Origin: Mesostigma viride
Taxonomy: Eukaryota; Streptophyta; Mesostigmatophyceae; Mesostigmatales; Mesostigmataceae
NCBI GenBank assembly: GCA_009746045.1
Contig: RPFO01000465.1
Location: forward strand, 5,001-69,000
Direction of reading: 5' to 3'
DNA length: 64,000 nt
A program made the position numbers and the translations under genes. Positions 31,201 through 43,372 of the stretch are shown one piece after another. The notes under the pieces are model-generated. The model had not been told where the DNA came from and ran no database searches. It was given only the letters and a program-made list of their open reading frames with translations. How positions within the stretch are numbered: the stretch's first letter is position 1; every line of letters begins with the position of its first letter.

Positions 31201-34200
31201 CCTTAAGTACCTGATGGGGTCCTTCAAGCTGATTCGGTACGGCAGCGTCAGGCGGATCGGATTGTCTGCACCACCCAAGAGAAGGGACCAACCCCGCGCA
31301 TGTGAATCAATTGATTGCAGGTCAGCTCATTAAGCATTCGTAGATGTGCCTCGGCTGGGCGGTCATAGAGCAAAGAGACCTCACAAACTAGAGCACACGG
31401 CCCCTGTGCTTAATCAGCTCATCCACGCCGGTCAACATCAGTAGCCAACGTCAAGTTAACCTGTCTGACTTGCCATGGCTGCCCCAGCAGTCATAGCGAG
31501 TTCTCATTCGGCCACAGCGAGCATGAGTACCCCCATAATGATGGCTGCTGCCACACACCAAGTACGAGCCTCGCCATACCAAGTACGGCGGCTGCCACAC
31601 CAAGCAGCCTATCTCTCCCCAACAGCTACGGGGGGCGCATGGGCGAGCTTGGCCCAGGACTTTGTGAACTGCACCAGGTCCCCCCAATGGGAAGGGGGGG
31701 TTGTCTATCACACTATGCCCATCAGTGTATATATATTTAGGATGTCATCCTAACACTGGTCCCTGGGAGTAGGGTCGGGCCATCGCATTTGGTCTGACTA
31801 TCATGCCAGCCCCCTGCTTGCATTGCCAGGGCACCAGGCCCTGGCTATGCGGGTGTGCGCGGGAGAGAGACGTGACGACCCGTGACACGCAAGCACCAAC
31901 CGTCGGCAGTTATATGCACCACCACCAGAACCACAAGACGCCCCGACTGGGGAACCGCGCAGCGCCAGCCCGTTGACACAGCGCATGAGCTGCGTATGCA
32001 AGTGCCAGCATTGCCAGGGGCCTACACAAGGGGGACTATCATTCTGCAGCGCAACAGAGACGAGACCTTTCCCCCTCAGTGCCCTCCCTGTGTGGTGGGA
32101 GTACAAGCTGCCCTTGGCCGATTACGGGCAGCAGGCTTGCCACTCTGAGTGAATGCTGGTCATCCAAGCGCATGCTGGCGCCCGCATAGACGCACCGCAT
32201 ACCTTCACCATCGGCAAGGTGCCGACTGGGTATGCATTTCATCAGCTTAATACAGAGCTCGGGGGTCAACTTCATCTTCCACCCAGTCACCACCGCCACG
32301 ATGTAGTTGACTGCAGCACCATGCACAAGTAAGCATGATAGGCGCCACATATGCAAACCACATACGCACGCCACGGTGCGCACCGCAAGAGAGACAGATG
32401 CGTTCAACCGTGAGGGGAAACAGGAAGGCCGCACGAAACAGGCAAACAGGTTCCCATGCCCCCCTAAACCCGCCCTCGCCCCTCATGCGGTCACAGAACC
32501 CCTGCCAGGCTGCCACCCTACTCCCCTGCCCTCCGCATCGCCACCGCCAACCCACGTAGAGCGTGGCGGGTAGCAGCTGGGTTGGAAAACGTGGGTGGAC
32601 GGCATCAACGAAACGTCATGGCAATCAACGAGGACACACCGGACGTCCGCATGACCTGTTGATGCCCAGGGAGCCCAACTCTTGAGGGTGAGTGCGTACA
32701 GGCCTAGGGCTAGCTACGGCTTGCACACACTGGGCAGCCCCCAGACCAAAGCCGAGGCTGACTAGAGCAACCGCGGCATGACCTACCCCATACAGACAGC
32801 GTCACAAGGCAGCATGCAGCAAGACAGCATGCAGCAGAAGATGATAATAACCGTGTCCAGTCTTAGAAGAAGATAACACTCTCTCAAAATATAATTTCAA
32901 CTTAGCTACCCGACGGTGCTCTAGGTAGAAGATTCGGTTCACCCTGGGTTGGCTCGTGGTCCGCTCGTACGCAAATAAAGCCTCTAATAAAGTGACTCTC
33001 TGGAACACTGATGTGCTTATCTTCCACCTGTACATTGGAACTATAAAGCCTCCGTGACTCTTTGGGACACTGATGTGCTTATCTTCCACCTGTACATTGG
33101 AACTATAAAGCCTCCGTGACTCTTTGGAACACTGATGTGCTTATCTTCCACCTGTACATTGGAACTATAAAGCCTCCGTGACTCTTTGGGACACTGATGT
33201 GCTTATCTTCCACCTGTACATTGGAACTATAAAGCCTCCGTGACTCTCTGGAACACTGATGTGCTTATCTTCCACCTGTACATTGGAACTATAAAGCCTC
33301 CGTGACTCTCTGGAACACTGATGTGCTTATCTTCCACCTGTACATTGGAACTATAAAGCCTCCGTGACTCTTTGGAACACTGATGTGCTTATCTTCCACC
33401 TGTACATTGGAACTATAAAGCCTCCGTGACTCTCTGGAACACTGATGTGCTTATCTTCCACCTGTACATTGGAACTATAAAGCCTCCGTGACTCTCTGGA
33501 ACACTGATGTGCTTATCTTCCACCTGTACATTGGAACTATAAAGCCTCCGTGACTCTTTGGAACACTGATGTGCTTATCTTCCACCTGTACATTGGAACT
33601 ATAAAGCCTCCGTGACTCTTTGGGACACTGATGTGCTTATCTTCCACCTGTACATTGGAACTATAAAGCCTCCGTGACTCTCTGGAACACTGATGTGCTT
33701 ATCTTCCACCTGTACATTGGAACTATAAAGCCTCCGTGACTCTCTGGAACACTGATGTGCTTATCTTCCACCTGTACATTGGAACTATAAAGCCTCCGTG
33801 ACTCTTTGGAACACTGATGTGCTTATCTTCCACCTGTACATTGGAACTATAAAGCCTCCGTGACTCTTTGGACACTGATGTGCTTATCTTCCACCTGTAC
33901 ATTGGAACTATAAAGCCTCCGTGACTCTTTGGAACACTGATGTGCTTATCTTCCACCTGTACATTGGAACTATAAAGCCTCCGTGACTCTTTGGGACACT
34001 GATGTGCTTATCTTCCACCTGTACATTGGAACTATAAAGCCTCCGTGACTCTTTGGAACACTGATGTGCTTATCTTCCACCTGTACATTGGAACTATAAA
34101 GCCTCCGTGACTCTTTGGAACACTGATGTGCTTATCTTCCACCTGTACATTGGAACTATAAAGCCTCCGTGACTCTTTGGAACACTGATGTGCTTATCTT

Positions 34201-37200
34201 CCACCTGTACATTGGAACTATAAAGCCTCCGTGACTCTTTGGGACACTGATGTGCTTATCTTCCACCTGTACATTGGAACTATAAAGCCTCCGTGACTCT
34301 TTGGAACACTGATGTGCTTATCTTCCACCTGTACATTGGAACTATAAAGCCTCCGTGACTCTTTGGAACACTGATGTGCTTATCTTCCACCTGTACATTG
34401 GAACTATAAAGCCTCCGTGACTCTTTGGGACACTGATGTGCTTATCTTCCACCTGTACATTGGAACTATAAAGCCTCCGTGACTCTTTGGGACACTGATG
34501 TGCTTATCTTCCACCTGTACATTGGAACTATAAAGCCTCCGTGACTCTTTGGGACACTGATGTGCTTATCTTCCACCTGTACATTGGAACTATAAAGCCT
34601 CCGTGACTCTCTGGAACACTGATGTGCTTATCTTCCACCTGTACATTGGAACTATAAAGCCTCCGTGACTCTCTGGAACACTGATGTGCTTATCTTCCAC
34701 CTGTACATTGGAACTATAAAGCCTCCGTGACTCTTTGGAACACTGATGTGCTTATCTTCCACCTGTACATTGGAACTATAAAGCCTCCGTGACTCTCTGG
34801 GACACTGATGTGCTTATCTTCCACCTGTACATTGGAACTATAAAGCCTCCGTGACTCTCTGGAACACTGATGTGCTTATCTTCCACCTGTACATTGGAAC
34901 TATAAAGCCTCCGTGACTCTCTGGAACACTGATGTGCTTATCTTCCACCTGTACATTGGAACTATAAAGCCTCCGTGACTCTTTGGAACACTGATGTGCT
35001 TATCTTCCACCTGTACATTGGAACTATAAAGCCTCCGTGACTCTTTGGGACACTGATGTGCTTATCTTCCACCTGTACATTGGAACTATAAAGCCTCCGT
35101 GACTCTTTGGGACACTGATGTGCTTATCTTCCACCTGTACATTGGAACTATAAAGCCTCCGTGACTCTCTGGAACACTGATGTGCTTATCTTCCACCTGT
35201 ACATTGGAACTATAAAGCCTCCGTGACTCTTTGGAACACTGATGTGCTTATCTTCCACCTGTACATTGGAACTATAAAGCCTCCGTGACTCTTTGGAACA
35301 CTGATGTGCTTATCTTCCACCTGTACATTGGAACTATAAAGCCTCCGTGACTCTTTGGAACACTGATGTGCTTATCTTCCACCTGTACATTGGAACTATA
35401 AAGCCTCCGTGACTCTTTGGAACACTGATGTGCTTATCTTCCACCTGTACATTGGAACTATAAAGCCTCCGTGACTCTTTGGAACACTGATGTGCTTATC
35501 TTCCACCTGTACATTGGAACTATAAAGCCTCCGTGACTCTTTGGAACACTGATGTGCTTATCTTCCACCTGTACATTGGAACTATAAAGCCTCCGTGACT
35601 CTTTGGAACACTGATGTGCTTATCTTCCACCTGTACATTGGAACTATAAAGCCTCCGTGACTCTTTGGAACACTGATGTGCTTATCTTCCACCTGTACAT
35701 TGGAACTATAAAGCCTCCGTGACTCTTTGGAACACTGATGTGCTTATCTTCCACCTGTACATTGGAACTATAAAGCCTCCGTGACTCTCTGGACACTGAT
35801 GTGCTTATCTTCCACCTGTACATTGGAACTATAAAGCCTCCGTGACTCTCTGGACACTGATGTGCTTATCTTCCACCTGTACATTGGAACTATAAAGCCT
35901 CCGTGACTCTTTGGAACACTGATGTGCTTATCTTCCACCTGTACATTGGAACTATAAAGCCTCCGTGACTCTCTGGAACACTGATGTGCTTATCTTCCAC
36001 CTGTACATTGGAACTATAAAGCCTCCGTGACTCTCTGGACACTGATGTGCTTATCTTCCACCTGTACATTGGAACTATAAAGCCTCCGTGACTCTTTGGA
36101 ACACTGATGTGCTTATCTTCCACCTGTACATTGGAACTATAAAGCCTCCGTGACTCTTTGGAACACTGATGTGCTTATCTTCCACCTGTACATTGGAACT
36201 ATAAAGCCTCCGTGACTCTCTGGAACACTGATGTGCTTATCTTCCACCTGTACATTGGAACTATAAAGCCTCCGTGACTCTTTGGAACACTGATGTGCTT
36301 ATCTTCCACCTGTACATTGGAACTATAAAGCCTCCGTGACTCTTTGGAACACTGATGTGCTTATCTTCCACCTGTACATTGGAACTATAAAGCCTCCGTG
36401 ACTCTCTGGAACACTGATGTGCTTATCTTCCACCTGTACATTGGAACTATAAAGCCTCCGTGACTCTCTGGAACACTGATGTGCTTATCTTCCACCTGTA
36501 CATTGGAACTATAAAGCCTCCGTGACTCTTTGGAACACTGATGTGCTTATCTTCCACCTGTACATTGGAACTATAAAGCCTCCGTGACTCTTTGGACACT
36601 GATGTGCTTATCTTCCACCTGTACATTGGAACTATAAAGCCTCCGTGACTCTTTGGAACACTGATGTGCTTATCTTCCACCTGTACATTGGAACTATAAA
36701 GCCTCCGTGACTCTTTGGAACACTGATGTGCTTATCTTCCACCTGTACATTGGAACTATAAAGCCTCCGTGACTCTTTGGAACACTGATGTGCTTATCTT
36801 CCACCTGTACATTGGAACTATAAAGCCTCCGTGACTCTTTGGAACACTGATGTGCTTATCTTCCACCTGTACATTGGAACTATAAAGCCTCCGTGACTCT
36901 TTGGAACACTGATGTGCTTATCTTCCACCTGTACATTGGAACTATAAAGCCTCCGTGACTCTTTGGAACACTGATGTGCTTATCTTCCACCTGTACATTG
37001 GAACTATAAAGCCTCCGTGACTCTTTGGGACACTGATGTGCTTATCTTCCACCTGTACATTGGAACTATAAAGCCTCCGTGACTCTTTGGACACTGATGT
37101 GCTTATCTTCCACCTGTACATTGGAACTATAAAGCCTCCGTGACTCTTTGGGACACTGATGTGCTTATCTTCCACCTGTACATTGGAACTATAAAGCCTC

Positions 37201-39420
37201 CGTGACTCTCTGGAACACTGATGTGCTTATCTTCCACCTGTACATTGGAACTATAAAGCCTCCGTGACTCTTTGGAACACTGATGTGCTTATCTTCCACC
37301 TGTACATTGGAACTATAAAGCCTCCGTGACTCTTTGGAACACTGATGTGCTTATCTTCCACCTGTACATTGGAACTATAAAGCCTCCGTGACTCTTTGGA
37401 ACACTGATGTGCTTATCTTCCACCTGTACATTGGAACTATAAAGCCTCCGTGACTCTCTGGGACACTGATGTGCTTATCTTCCACCTGTACATTGGAACT
37501 ATAAAGCCTCCGTGACTCTTTGGAACACTGATGTGCTTATCTTCCACCTGTACATTGGAACTATAAAGCCTCCGTGACTCTCTGGAACACTGATGTGCTT
37601 ATCTTCCACCTGTACATTGGAACTATAAAGCCTCCGTGACTCTTTGGAACACTGATGTGCTTATCTTCCACCTGTACATTGGAACTATAAAGCCTCCGTG
37701 ACTCTCTGGAACACTGATGTGCTTATCTTCCACCTGTACATTGGAACTATAAAGCCTCCGTGACTCTCTGGAACACTGATGTGCTTATCTTCCACCTGTA
37801 CATTGGAACTATAAAGCCTCCGTGACTCTTTGGACACTGATGTGCTTATCTTCCACCTGTACATTGGAACTATAAAGCCTCCGTGACTCTTTGGAACACT
37901 GATGTGCTTATCTTCCACCTGTACATTGGAACTATAAAGCCTCCGTGACTCTTTGGAACACTGATGTGCTTATCTTCCACCTGTACATTGGAACTATAAA
38001 GCCTCCGTGACTCTTTGGGACACTGATGTGCTTATCTTCCACCTGTACATTGGAACTATAAAGCCTCCGTGACTCTTTGGACACTGATGTGCTTATCTTC
38101 CACCTGTACATTGGAACTATAAAGCCTCCGTGACTCTTTGGGACACTGATGTGCTTATCTTCCACCTGTACATTGGAACTATAAAGCCTCCGTGACTCTC
38201 TGGAACACTGATGTGCTTATCTTCCACCTGTACATTGGAACTATAAAGCCTCCGTGACTCTTTGGAACACTGATGTGCTTATCTTCCACCTGTACATTGG
38301 AACTATAAAGCCTCCGTGACTCTTTGGAACACTGATGTGCTTATCTTCCACCTGTACATTGGAACTATAAAGCCTCCGTGACTCTTTGGAACACTGATGT
38401 GCTTATCTTCCACCTGTACATTGGAACTATAAAGCCTCCGTGACTCTCTGGGACACTGATGTGCTTATCTTCCACCTGTACATTGGAACTATAAAGCCTC
38501 CGTGACTCTCTGGGACACTGATGTGCTTATCTTCCACCTGTACATTGGAACTATAAAGCCTCCGTGACTCTTTGGAACACTGATGTGCTTATCTTCCACC
38601 TGTACATTGGAACTATAAAGCCTCCGTGACTCTCTGGAACACTGATGTGCTTATCTTCCACCTGTACATTGGAACTATAAAGCCTCCGTGACTCTTTGGA
38701 ACACTGATGTGCTTATCTTCCACCTGTACATTGGAACTATAAAGCCTCCGTGACTCTCTGGAACACTGATGTGCTTATCTTCCACCTGTACATTGGAACT
38801 ATAAAGCCTCCGTGACTCTCTGGAACACTGATGTGCTTATCTTCCACCTGTACATTGGAACTATAAAGTCTCCGTGACTCTTTGGGACACTGATGTGCTT
38901 ATCTTCCACCTGTACATTGGAACTATAAAGCCTCCGTGGCTCTTTGGAACACTGATGTGCTTATCTTCCACCTGTACATTGGAACTATAAAGCCTCCGTG
39001 ACTCTTTGGAACACTGATGTGCTTATCTTCCACCTGTACATTGGAACTATAAAGCCTCCGTGACTCTTTGGGACACTGATGTGCTTATCTTCCACCTGTA
39101 CATTGGAACTATAAAGCCTCCGTGACTCTTTGGGACACTGATGTGCTTATCTTCCACCTGTACATTGGAACACTGATGTGCTTATCTTCCACCTGTACAT
39201 TGGAACTGAACTGTTTCACCCATGTTTTCTGCCCATGAATGGTTTCCCATGGAACGGGGATGGAGTGGTTGAATTCTTTATCTTTGCGCACAGGCCTTAG
39301 AGACGTCCATGGACTTCTCACACCGGGATGGCGGATGCACGCACCTGCACAGCTGCCTTCCACCTGCAGCATGTTGACACCTGGCTTCAACAAGTGGGTG
39401 ACGTCGGTCGCAGGAAGCAG
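28117..39420 (-). CDS. PIAS/Siz-type SUMO E3 ligase, PINIT to C-terminus, 6 exons
   Basis: Exons in transcription order: 39420-39345, 32310-32203, 31265-31211, 30313-30262, 29686-29570, 28227-28117 (TAA 28119-28117). Every junction is phase-consistent (1/2, 1/2, 2/1, 0, 0) with GT/AG ends. The product carries the end of a PINIT domain (TDVTHLLKPGVNMLQVEG; YIVAVVTGWKMKLTPELC), then a complete SP-RING: ISLKDPISGRRLKVPIRTWK, CRHVECFDFF, RPTWACPICG, KFMVE. All four zinc ligands (C, H, C, C) are present. PIAS/Siz proteins transfer SUMO from Ubc9 to nuclear targets. The protein ends only 36 residues after the SP-RING exon. Upstream exons (SAP or PHD) were not found. One intron is 7.0 kb. Confidence 0.85.
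28595..28757. repeat. 27-bp tandem repeat, about 6 copies
   Basis: The unit GCGTGCTACATACCAGAAAC plus AAACTTT repeats with several substitutions. It lies inside the last intron of the SUMO-ligase gene. Confidence 0.88.
29570..29686 (-). CDS. Exon: second half of SP-RING
   Basis: A 39-codon phase-0 exon, CFDFFSFLAHCLPRPTWACP then ICGAEAS and LVADKFMVE, between acceptor GTGCGTGCAG and donor GTGGGTCA. PIAS1 has CFD---Y------PTW-CPVC in the same order, so the family assignment rests mainly on this exon. Confidence 0.9.
30262..30313 (-). CDS. Exon: first half of SP-RING
   Basis: A 52-bp exon; T completes AG from the previous exon to give Ser, then GRRLKVPIRTWKCRHVE up to donor GTAAGGG. This supplies the C-x-H ligand pair directly before CFD of the next exon. 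Confidence 0.85.
31211..31265 (-). CDS. Exon: link between PINIT and SP-RING
   Basis: A 55-bp exon reading NPIRLTLPYRISLKDPI plus split codons at both ends. ISLKDPIS corresponds to the VSL-CP(L/I)S strand before the zinc site; here the usual Cys is Asp. Confidence 0.78.
32203..32310 (-). CDS. Exon: end of PINIT domain
   Basis: A 108-bp exon. NYIVAVVTGWKMKLTPELCI then KLMKCIPSRHLADGE matches the family pattern Y-L-V-LVR--T---LL--L. Split codons at both ends fit the neighbouring exons (G|TC = Val, G|AC = Asp). Confidence 0.72.
32311..39344 (-). other. 7.0-kb intron filled mostly by a 62-bp minisatellite
   Basis: Donor GTGCGTGC at 39344 and acceptor GTGCTGCAG ending at 32311 enclose the array 32990-39195. 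The flanking exons join in phase into one PINIT domain, so the array is inferred to be transcribed and spliced out. Confidence 0.72.
32990..39195. repeat. 62-bp minisatellite, about 100 units, with higher-order structure
   Basis: The unit TGACTCTTTGGAACACTGAT...CCTCCG is 62 bp (61 in some copies). Units are almost identical and differ at CTTT/CTCT and GGAACAC/GGGACAC/GGACAC. The variant order from 37021 recurs from 38011, an offset of 990 bp or 16 units, with one extra unit inserted later, so blocks of units have been duplicated. Confidence 0.97.
39345..39420 (-). CDS. Exon: PINIT core
   Basis: A 76-bp exon LLPATDVTHLLKPGVNMLQV then EGSCA plus G, after acceptor CCGGGCAG. It corresponds to the PINIT motif region (P-(I/D)-(I/V)-T-L-----N-L-V) of PIAS/Siz proteins. 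This is the most upstream exon recognised. Confidence 0.72.
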
Positions 39421-39449
39421 CTGCCCGGCCTGCCGTGGTGGTGTATCGA

Positions 39450-39525
39450 CCCCCACCATCACATCACCCACAACCCCCACCATCACGTCACCCACAAACC
39501 CCACCATCACATCACCCACAGCCCC
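39450..39525. repeat. 24-bp tandem repeat, 3 copies
   Basis: CACCATCACATCACCCACAA-type units in the intron just upstream of the PINIT exon. Confidence 0.8.
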
Positions 39526-41300
39526 CCCGCATGCACGCCTGGCGTCAGCTATAGAATCTGCACAAAATCACTTGAGTGCCCACGCCAAGCCATACCGAGC
39601 CGTGGCGCCCGGTGCGACCTGGCGCAAAAAAGAGTATTGGGAGCTTGCGCAGCCGCCACACACCAGCGTGCGAGGGCTCCTACCACTACCCTTAAACAGA
39701 AAGACCCACGCACCCCCCCCTGGAAATGCTGATCCATGAGCCATGCGTGATTTTCTCCTGCATGCACCTGGAGCGTTGGCTGCTGTACCGCCATACCGAG
39801 ACATGTTCGGACGAGTACGGCCGCTTTCCATGGATTCATACTCGCCCCTACCGCTTCACGTGAAGGCCCCACCGTGAACCCAACTAGAGCCGAGGGGGGT
39901 TCCGTGAGGGCCCGTGCGCCCCCCCTTTGATGTGTTCCCGATCACACAAAGTTAGCCGTGGTGGGCTGTAGCATGTCATGCCCCTGGACTTTGCCCCGTC
40001 ATGTAGGACCATGGCCGACATGCATAAGATCCGGTCGCATGTAGCGGACCTAGTCACAAGGTTGCATGCACCAGGTCGCATAAGACCAGATCACATGAGC
40101 GTGCCAGCAACACGGCTTGGTGTATGGGCGGCCCAGCGCGGTACCAAAGATCCCGGGTGACCTCTTCACTGCCCCTCATGACCCGAATGAGGACGGGGCC
40201 ATGCGTGCCATACACTCTACCCCATGACACACTCGGGCGTTGTCGTGTGGGCCGAGAATGGAAGCGGCGCCGCAGTGTTTTGCACCGTAAATTTCTATCC
40301 CATGCCGAATTCAGAACCTTTTCCCAACGATTTGCTTGCACTCCCAACAAGTGCATGCCAGGATCCCCAAACCGCAGCGGACAGTGAACAAACCCATGAC
40401 AAACGCGCACTTCCCCCTGGGCATGTGTCACGCCCGATCCAGCGCTAGGCCCACACATCGCTTGTCGCACACATCCTTGTCGCACACACCCCACAAGCCA
40501 AAGCTCACACAGAAATCATCCTGGGCGGGCTCGAAAGCAAGGTGGGTAGTGGTGGGTGGCGTACCGTGCTGTTTGTGAAACCAGCGACCCCGTGGCCATT
40601 CAGTAGGAGGCTGCATGAAGCCGACGGGGCAGGTGTGGTAGGGCGAGGGGATCAAACCAAACATTCACGACCTTGTTATTCAAAGGATGCCTCCCCAGCA
40701 CAACAAAACATGAAAAGTCCACCACCTTACCCCTGACCCGATCGTTTTGCAAGGCAACCCCAGCAACAAGTGGCTGGATTGCGACGGAGTAGCTACTAGA
40801 GTTGGTAGAGCTTGGACGGTGCTCGGGAATGGAAGGGGAGCCACGCAAGTAGTGGCCCTTGCCACCGCAACGGATTGTAGTAACCACCGCACGCGTAGCA
40901 ACCCAAGTACCCATCTCACGCACCCTGTCACGCACCCCCCCCCTACCGTTCCCCACCAGAGCGTTAGTAGCTTGCAATAGGTGCCCGACTAGCGCATGAC
41001 ACGGGTGCCCACGTGGTTGGCCATGTCACGAGCTAGTCAGGAACACCCTGGCTGATGGCTGCCAGTGGCTTGGTTTGTGTGAAAGTAGCAACTCAGTCAG
41101 TGCCCCCACTTTTATTTCAAATAGCTGCATTTGTTGGACTAGGCACAGGAAGTGCAAGAGGCGCGCACATGTCTTATTCACATAAGCACAGACATGAGAG
41201 TAGGCAACGATCACTGTGCACAAAAATGCACCTTATTCAACACTTGACAGCGATAGCAATCAGCATGGGCAGAATACTGCTCGGGATGGTGGGCATGGTC
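39526..41300. other. Probable 5' introns of the SUMO-ligase gene; no exon resolved
   Basis: Open frames exist on both strands but none was matched to a PINIT, SAP or PHD segment with confidence. The 5' exons of the minus-strand ligase should lie in or above this stretch. Confidence 0.35.
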
Positions 41301-41330
41301 ACAGAGGGAGGGCAGCCACTTATTGCCATG

Positions 41331-41542
41331 GGCATGGGCAAGGGCAAGGGCGAGGGCGAGGGCGAGGGCGAGGGCGAGGGCGAGGGCGAGGGCGAGGGCG
41401 AGGGCGAGGGCGAGGGCGAGGCGAGGCGAGGGCGAGGGCGAGGGCGAGGGCGAGGGCGAGGGCGAGGGCGAGGCGAGGGCGAGGGCGAGGGCGAGGGCGA
41501 GGGCGAGGGCGAGGGCGAGGGCGAGGGCGAGGGCGAGGGCGA

Positions 41543-41588
<46 letters not shown>

Positions 41589-41612
41589 GGGCGCGGGCGC
41601 GGGCGCGGGCGC

Positions 41613-41698
<86 letters not shown>

Positions 41699-41704
41699 CG
41701 GCGC

Positions 41705-41767
<63 letters not shown>

Positions 41768-41792
41768 CGCGCGGGCGCGGCGCGGCGGGCGC

Positions 41793-41883
<91 letters not shown>

Positions 41884-42932
41884 GCGGGCGCGGGCAGGGG
41901 CAGGGCAGGGGCAGGGGCAGGGGCAGGGGCAGGGGCAGGGGCAGGGCAGGGGCAGGGGCAGGGGCAGGGCAGGGGCAGGGGCAGGGGCAGGGGCAGGGGC
42001 AGGGGCAGGGGCAGGGGCAGGGGCAGGGGCAGGGGCAGGGGCAGGGGCAGGGGCAGGGCAGGGGCAGGGGCAGGGGCAGGGGCAGGGGCAGGGCAGGGGC
42101 AGGGGCAGGGCAGGGGCAGGGGCAGGGGCAGGGGCAGGGGCAGGGCAGGGGCAGGGCAGGGCAGGGGCAGGGGCAGGGGCAGGGGCAGGGGCAGGGGCAG
42201 GGGCAGGGGCAGGGGCAGGGGCAGGGGCAGGGGCAGGGGCAGGGGCAGGGGCAGGGGCAGGGGGGGCAGGGGCAGGGGCAGGGGCAGGGGCAGGGCAGGG
42301 GCAGGGGCAGGGGCAGGGGCAGGGGCAGGGGCAGGGGCAGGGGCAGGGGCAGGGGCAGGGCAGGGGCAGGGGCAGGGGCAGGGGCAGGGGCAGGGGCAGG
42401 GGCAGGGGCAGGGGCAGGGCAGGGGCAGGGGCAGGGGCAGGGGCAGGGGCAGGGCAGGGGCAGGGGCAGGGGCAGGGGCAGGGGCAGGGGCAGGGGCAGG
42501 GGCAGGGGCAGGGCAGGGGCAGGGGCAGGGGCAGGGGCAGGGGCAGGGGCAGGGGCAGGGGCAGGGGCAGGGGCAGGGGCAGGGGCAGGGCAGGGGCAGG
42601 GGCAGGGGCAGGGGCAGGGGCAGGGGCAGGGGCAGGGGCAGGGGCAGGGGCAGGGCAGGGGCAGGGGCAGGGGCAGGGGCAGGGGCAGGGGCAGGGGCAG
42701 GGGCAGGGGCAGGGGCAGGGGCAGGGGCAGGGGCAGGGGCAGGGGCAGGGGCAGGGGCAGGGGCAGGGGCAGGGGCAGGGGCAGGGGCAGGGGCAGGGGC
42801 AGGGGCAGGGGCAGGGGCAGGGGCAGGGGCAGGGGCAGGGGCAGGGGCAGGGGCAGGGGCAGGGGCAGGGGCAGGGGCAGGGGCAGGGGCAGGGGCAGGG
42901 GCAGGGGCAGGGGCAGGGGCAGGGGCAGGGGC
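41331..42932. repeat. 1.6-kb G-rich hexanucleotide array in three blocks
   Basis: About 41338-41543 is (GGGCGA)n, 41544-41893 is (GGGCGC)n with many slips, and 41894-42932 is (GGGGCA)n with periodic GGGCA slips. The blocks are related by single changes. All frames of both strands read open as dipeptide repeats (Arg-Gly, Gly-Ala, Gly-Gln, Pro-Leu, Cys-Pro); none is a real gene. The G-runs are on the plus strand. Confidence 0.97.
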
Positions 42933-43009
42933 GGGCAGGGACCCGCCGCTGCATCATGCGCCCGTCCGCAGCCAGCCATGCAGTGCACGTGTGGCTCTAG
43001 TGGTTGCTT

Positions 43010-43372
43010 TCAGACACCCACGTGGGTGGCAAGCTGCAAAACGGGCCCCATGGCCCTCACTTTGTGGCCTAAACGGTGACATGATACAACGGGCAAGCAT
43101 GCGCATGCATTTGGGGGGAGAGAAAGAAGGGGCCGCTCCAGGATGGCCACCCGCTGACCCGGGACTTCATCTCCATCCCTGACGTAGCTGCACGCCCAAC
43201 CATGCCTGATCGTCCAAATGGCACGCCGCCACTGCTGCCCGCACCAAGGCCATGCACCTCGTGGCTGCCTACGCCCCACCCACCTCATGCCCTTTCCCCA
43301 CTGCAGGTAGCTGTGCGCGCCCCGTGTCGGCTCCAGCTCCGGCCCCCTGAAGTCCCTCACAGCCAGCAGGAA
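43010..43372 (-). CDS. 3' terminal exon(s) of the unidentified gene
   Basis: Read straight through, or with a 96-bp in-frame intron 43283-43188, this encodes FLLAVRDFRGPELEPTRGAH, then after splicing YVRDGDEVPGQRVAILERP and a tail to TGA/TAA-type stop at 43010. Both readings keep frame. The stop lies about 75 bp from the hexanucleotide array. Confidence 0.55.
   Translation of the reverse strand, partial: FLLAVRDFRGPELEPTRGAHSYLQWGKGMRWVGRRQPRGAWPWCGQQWRRAIWTIRHGWACSYVRDGDEVPGQRVAILERPLLSLPPNACACLPVVSCHRLGHKVRAMGPVLQLATHVGV

Noticed and set aside
32990-39195. Possible CRISPR array
   Set aside because: Units are contiguous 62-bp tandem copies without unique spacers, in a eukaryotic intron.
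41055-43182. Open frames of 540-670 codons on both strands (Arg-Gly, Gly-Ala, Pro-Leu repeats)
   Set aside because: They arise from the hexanucleotide array; all six frames are open, so there is no evidence for a real protein.
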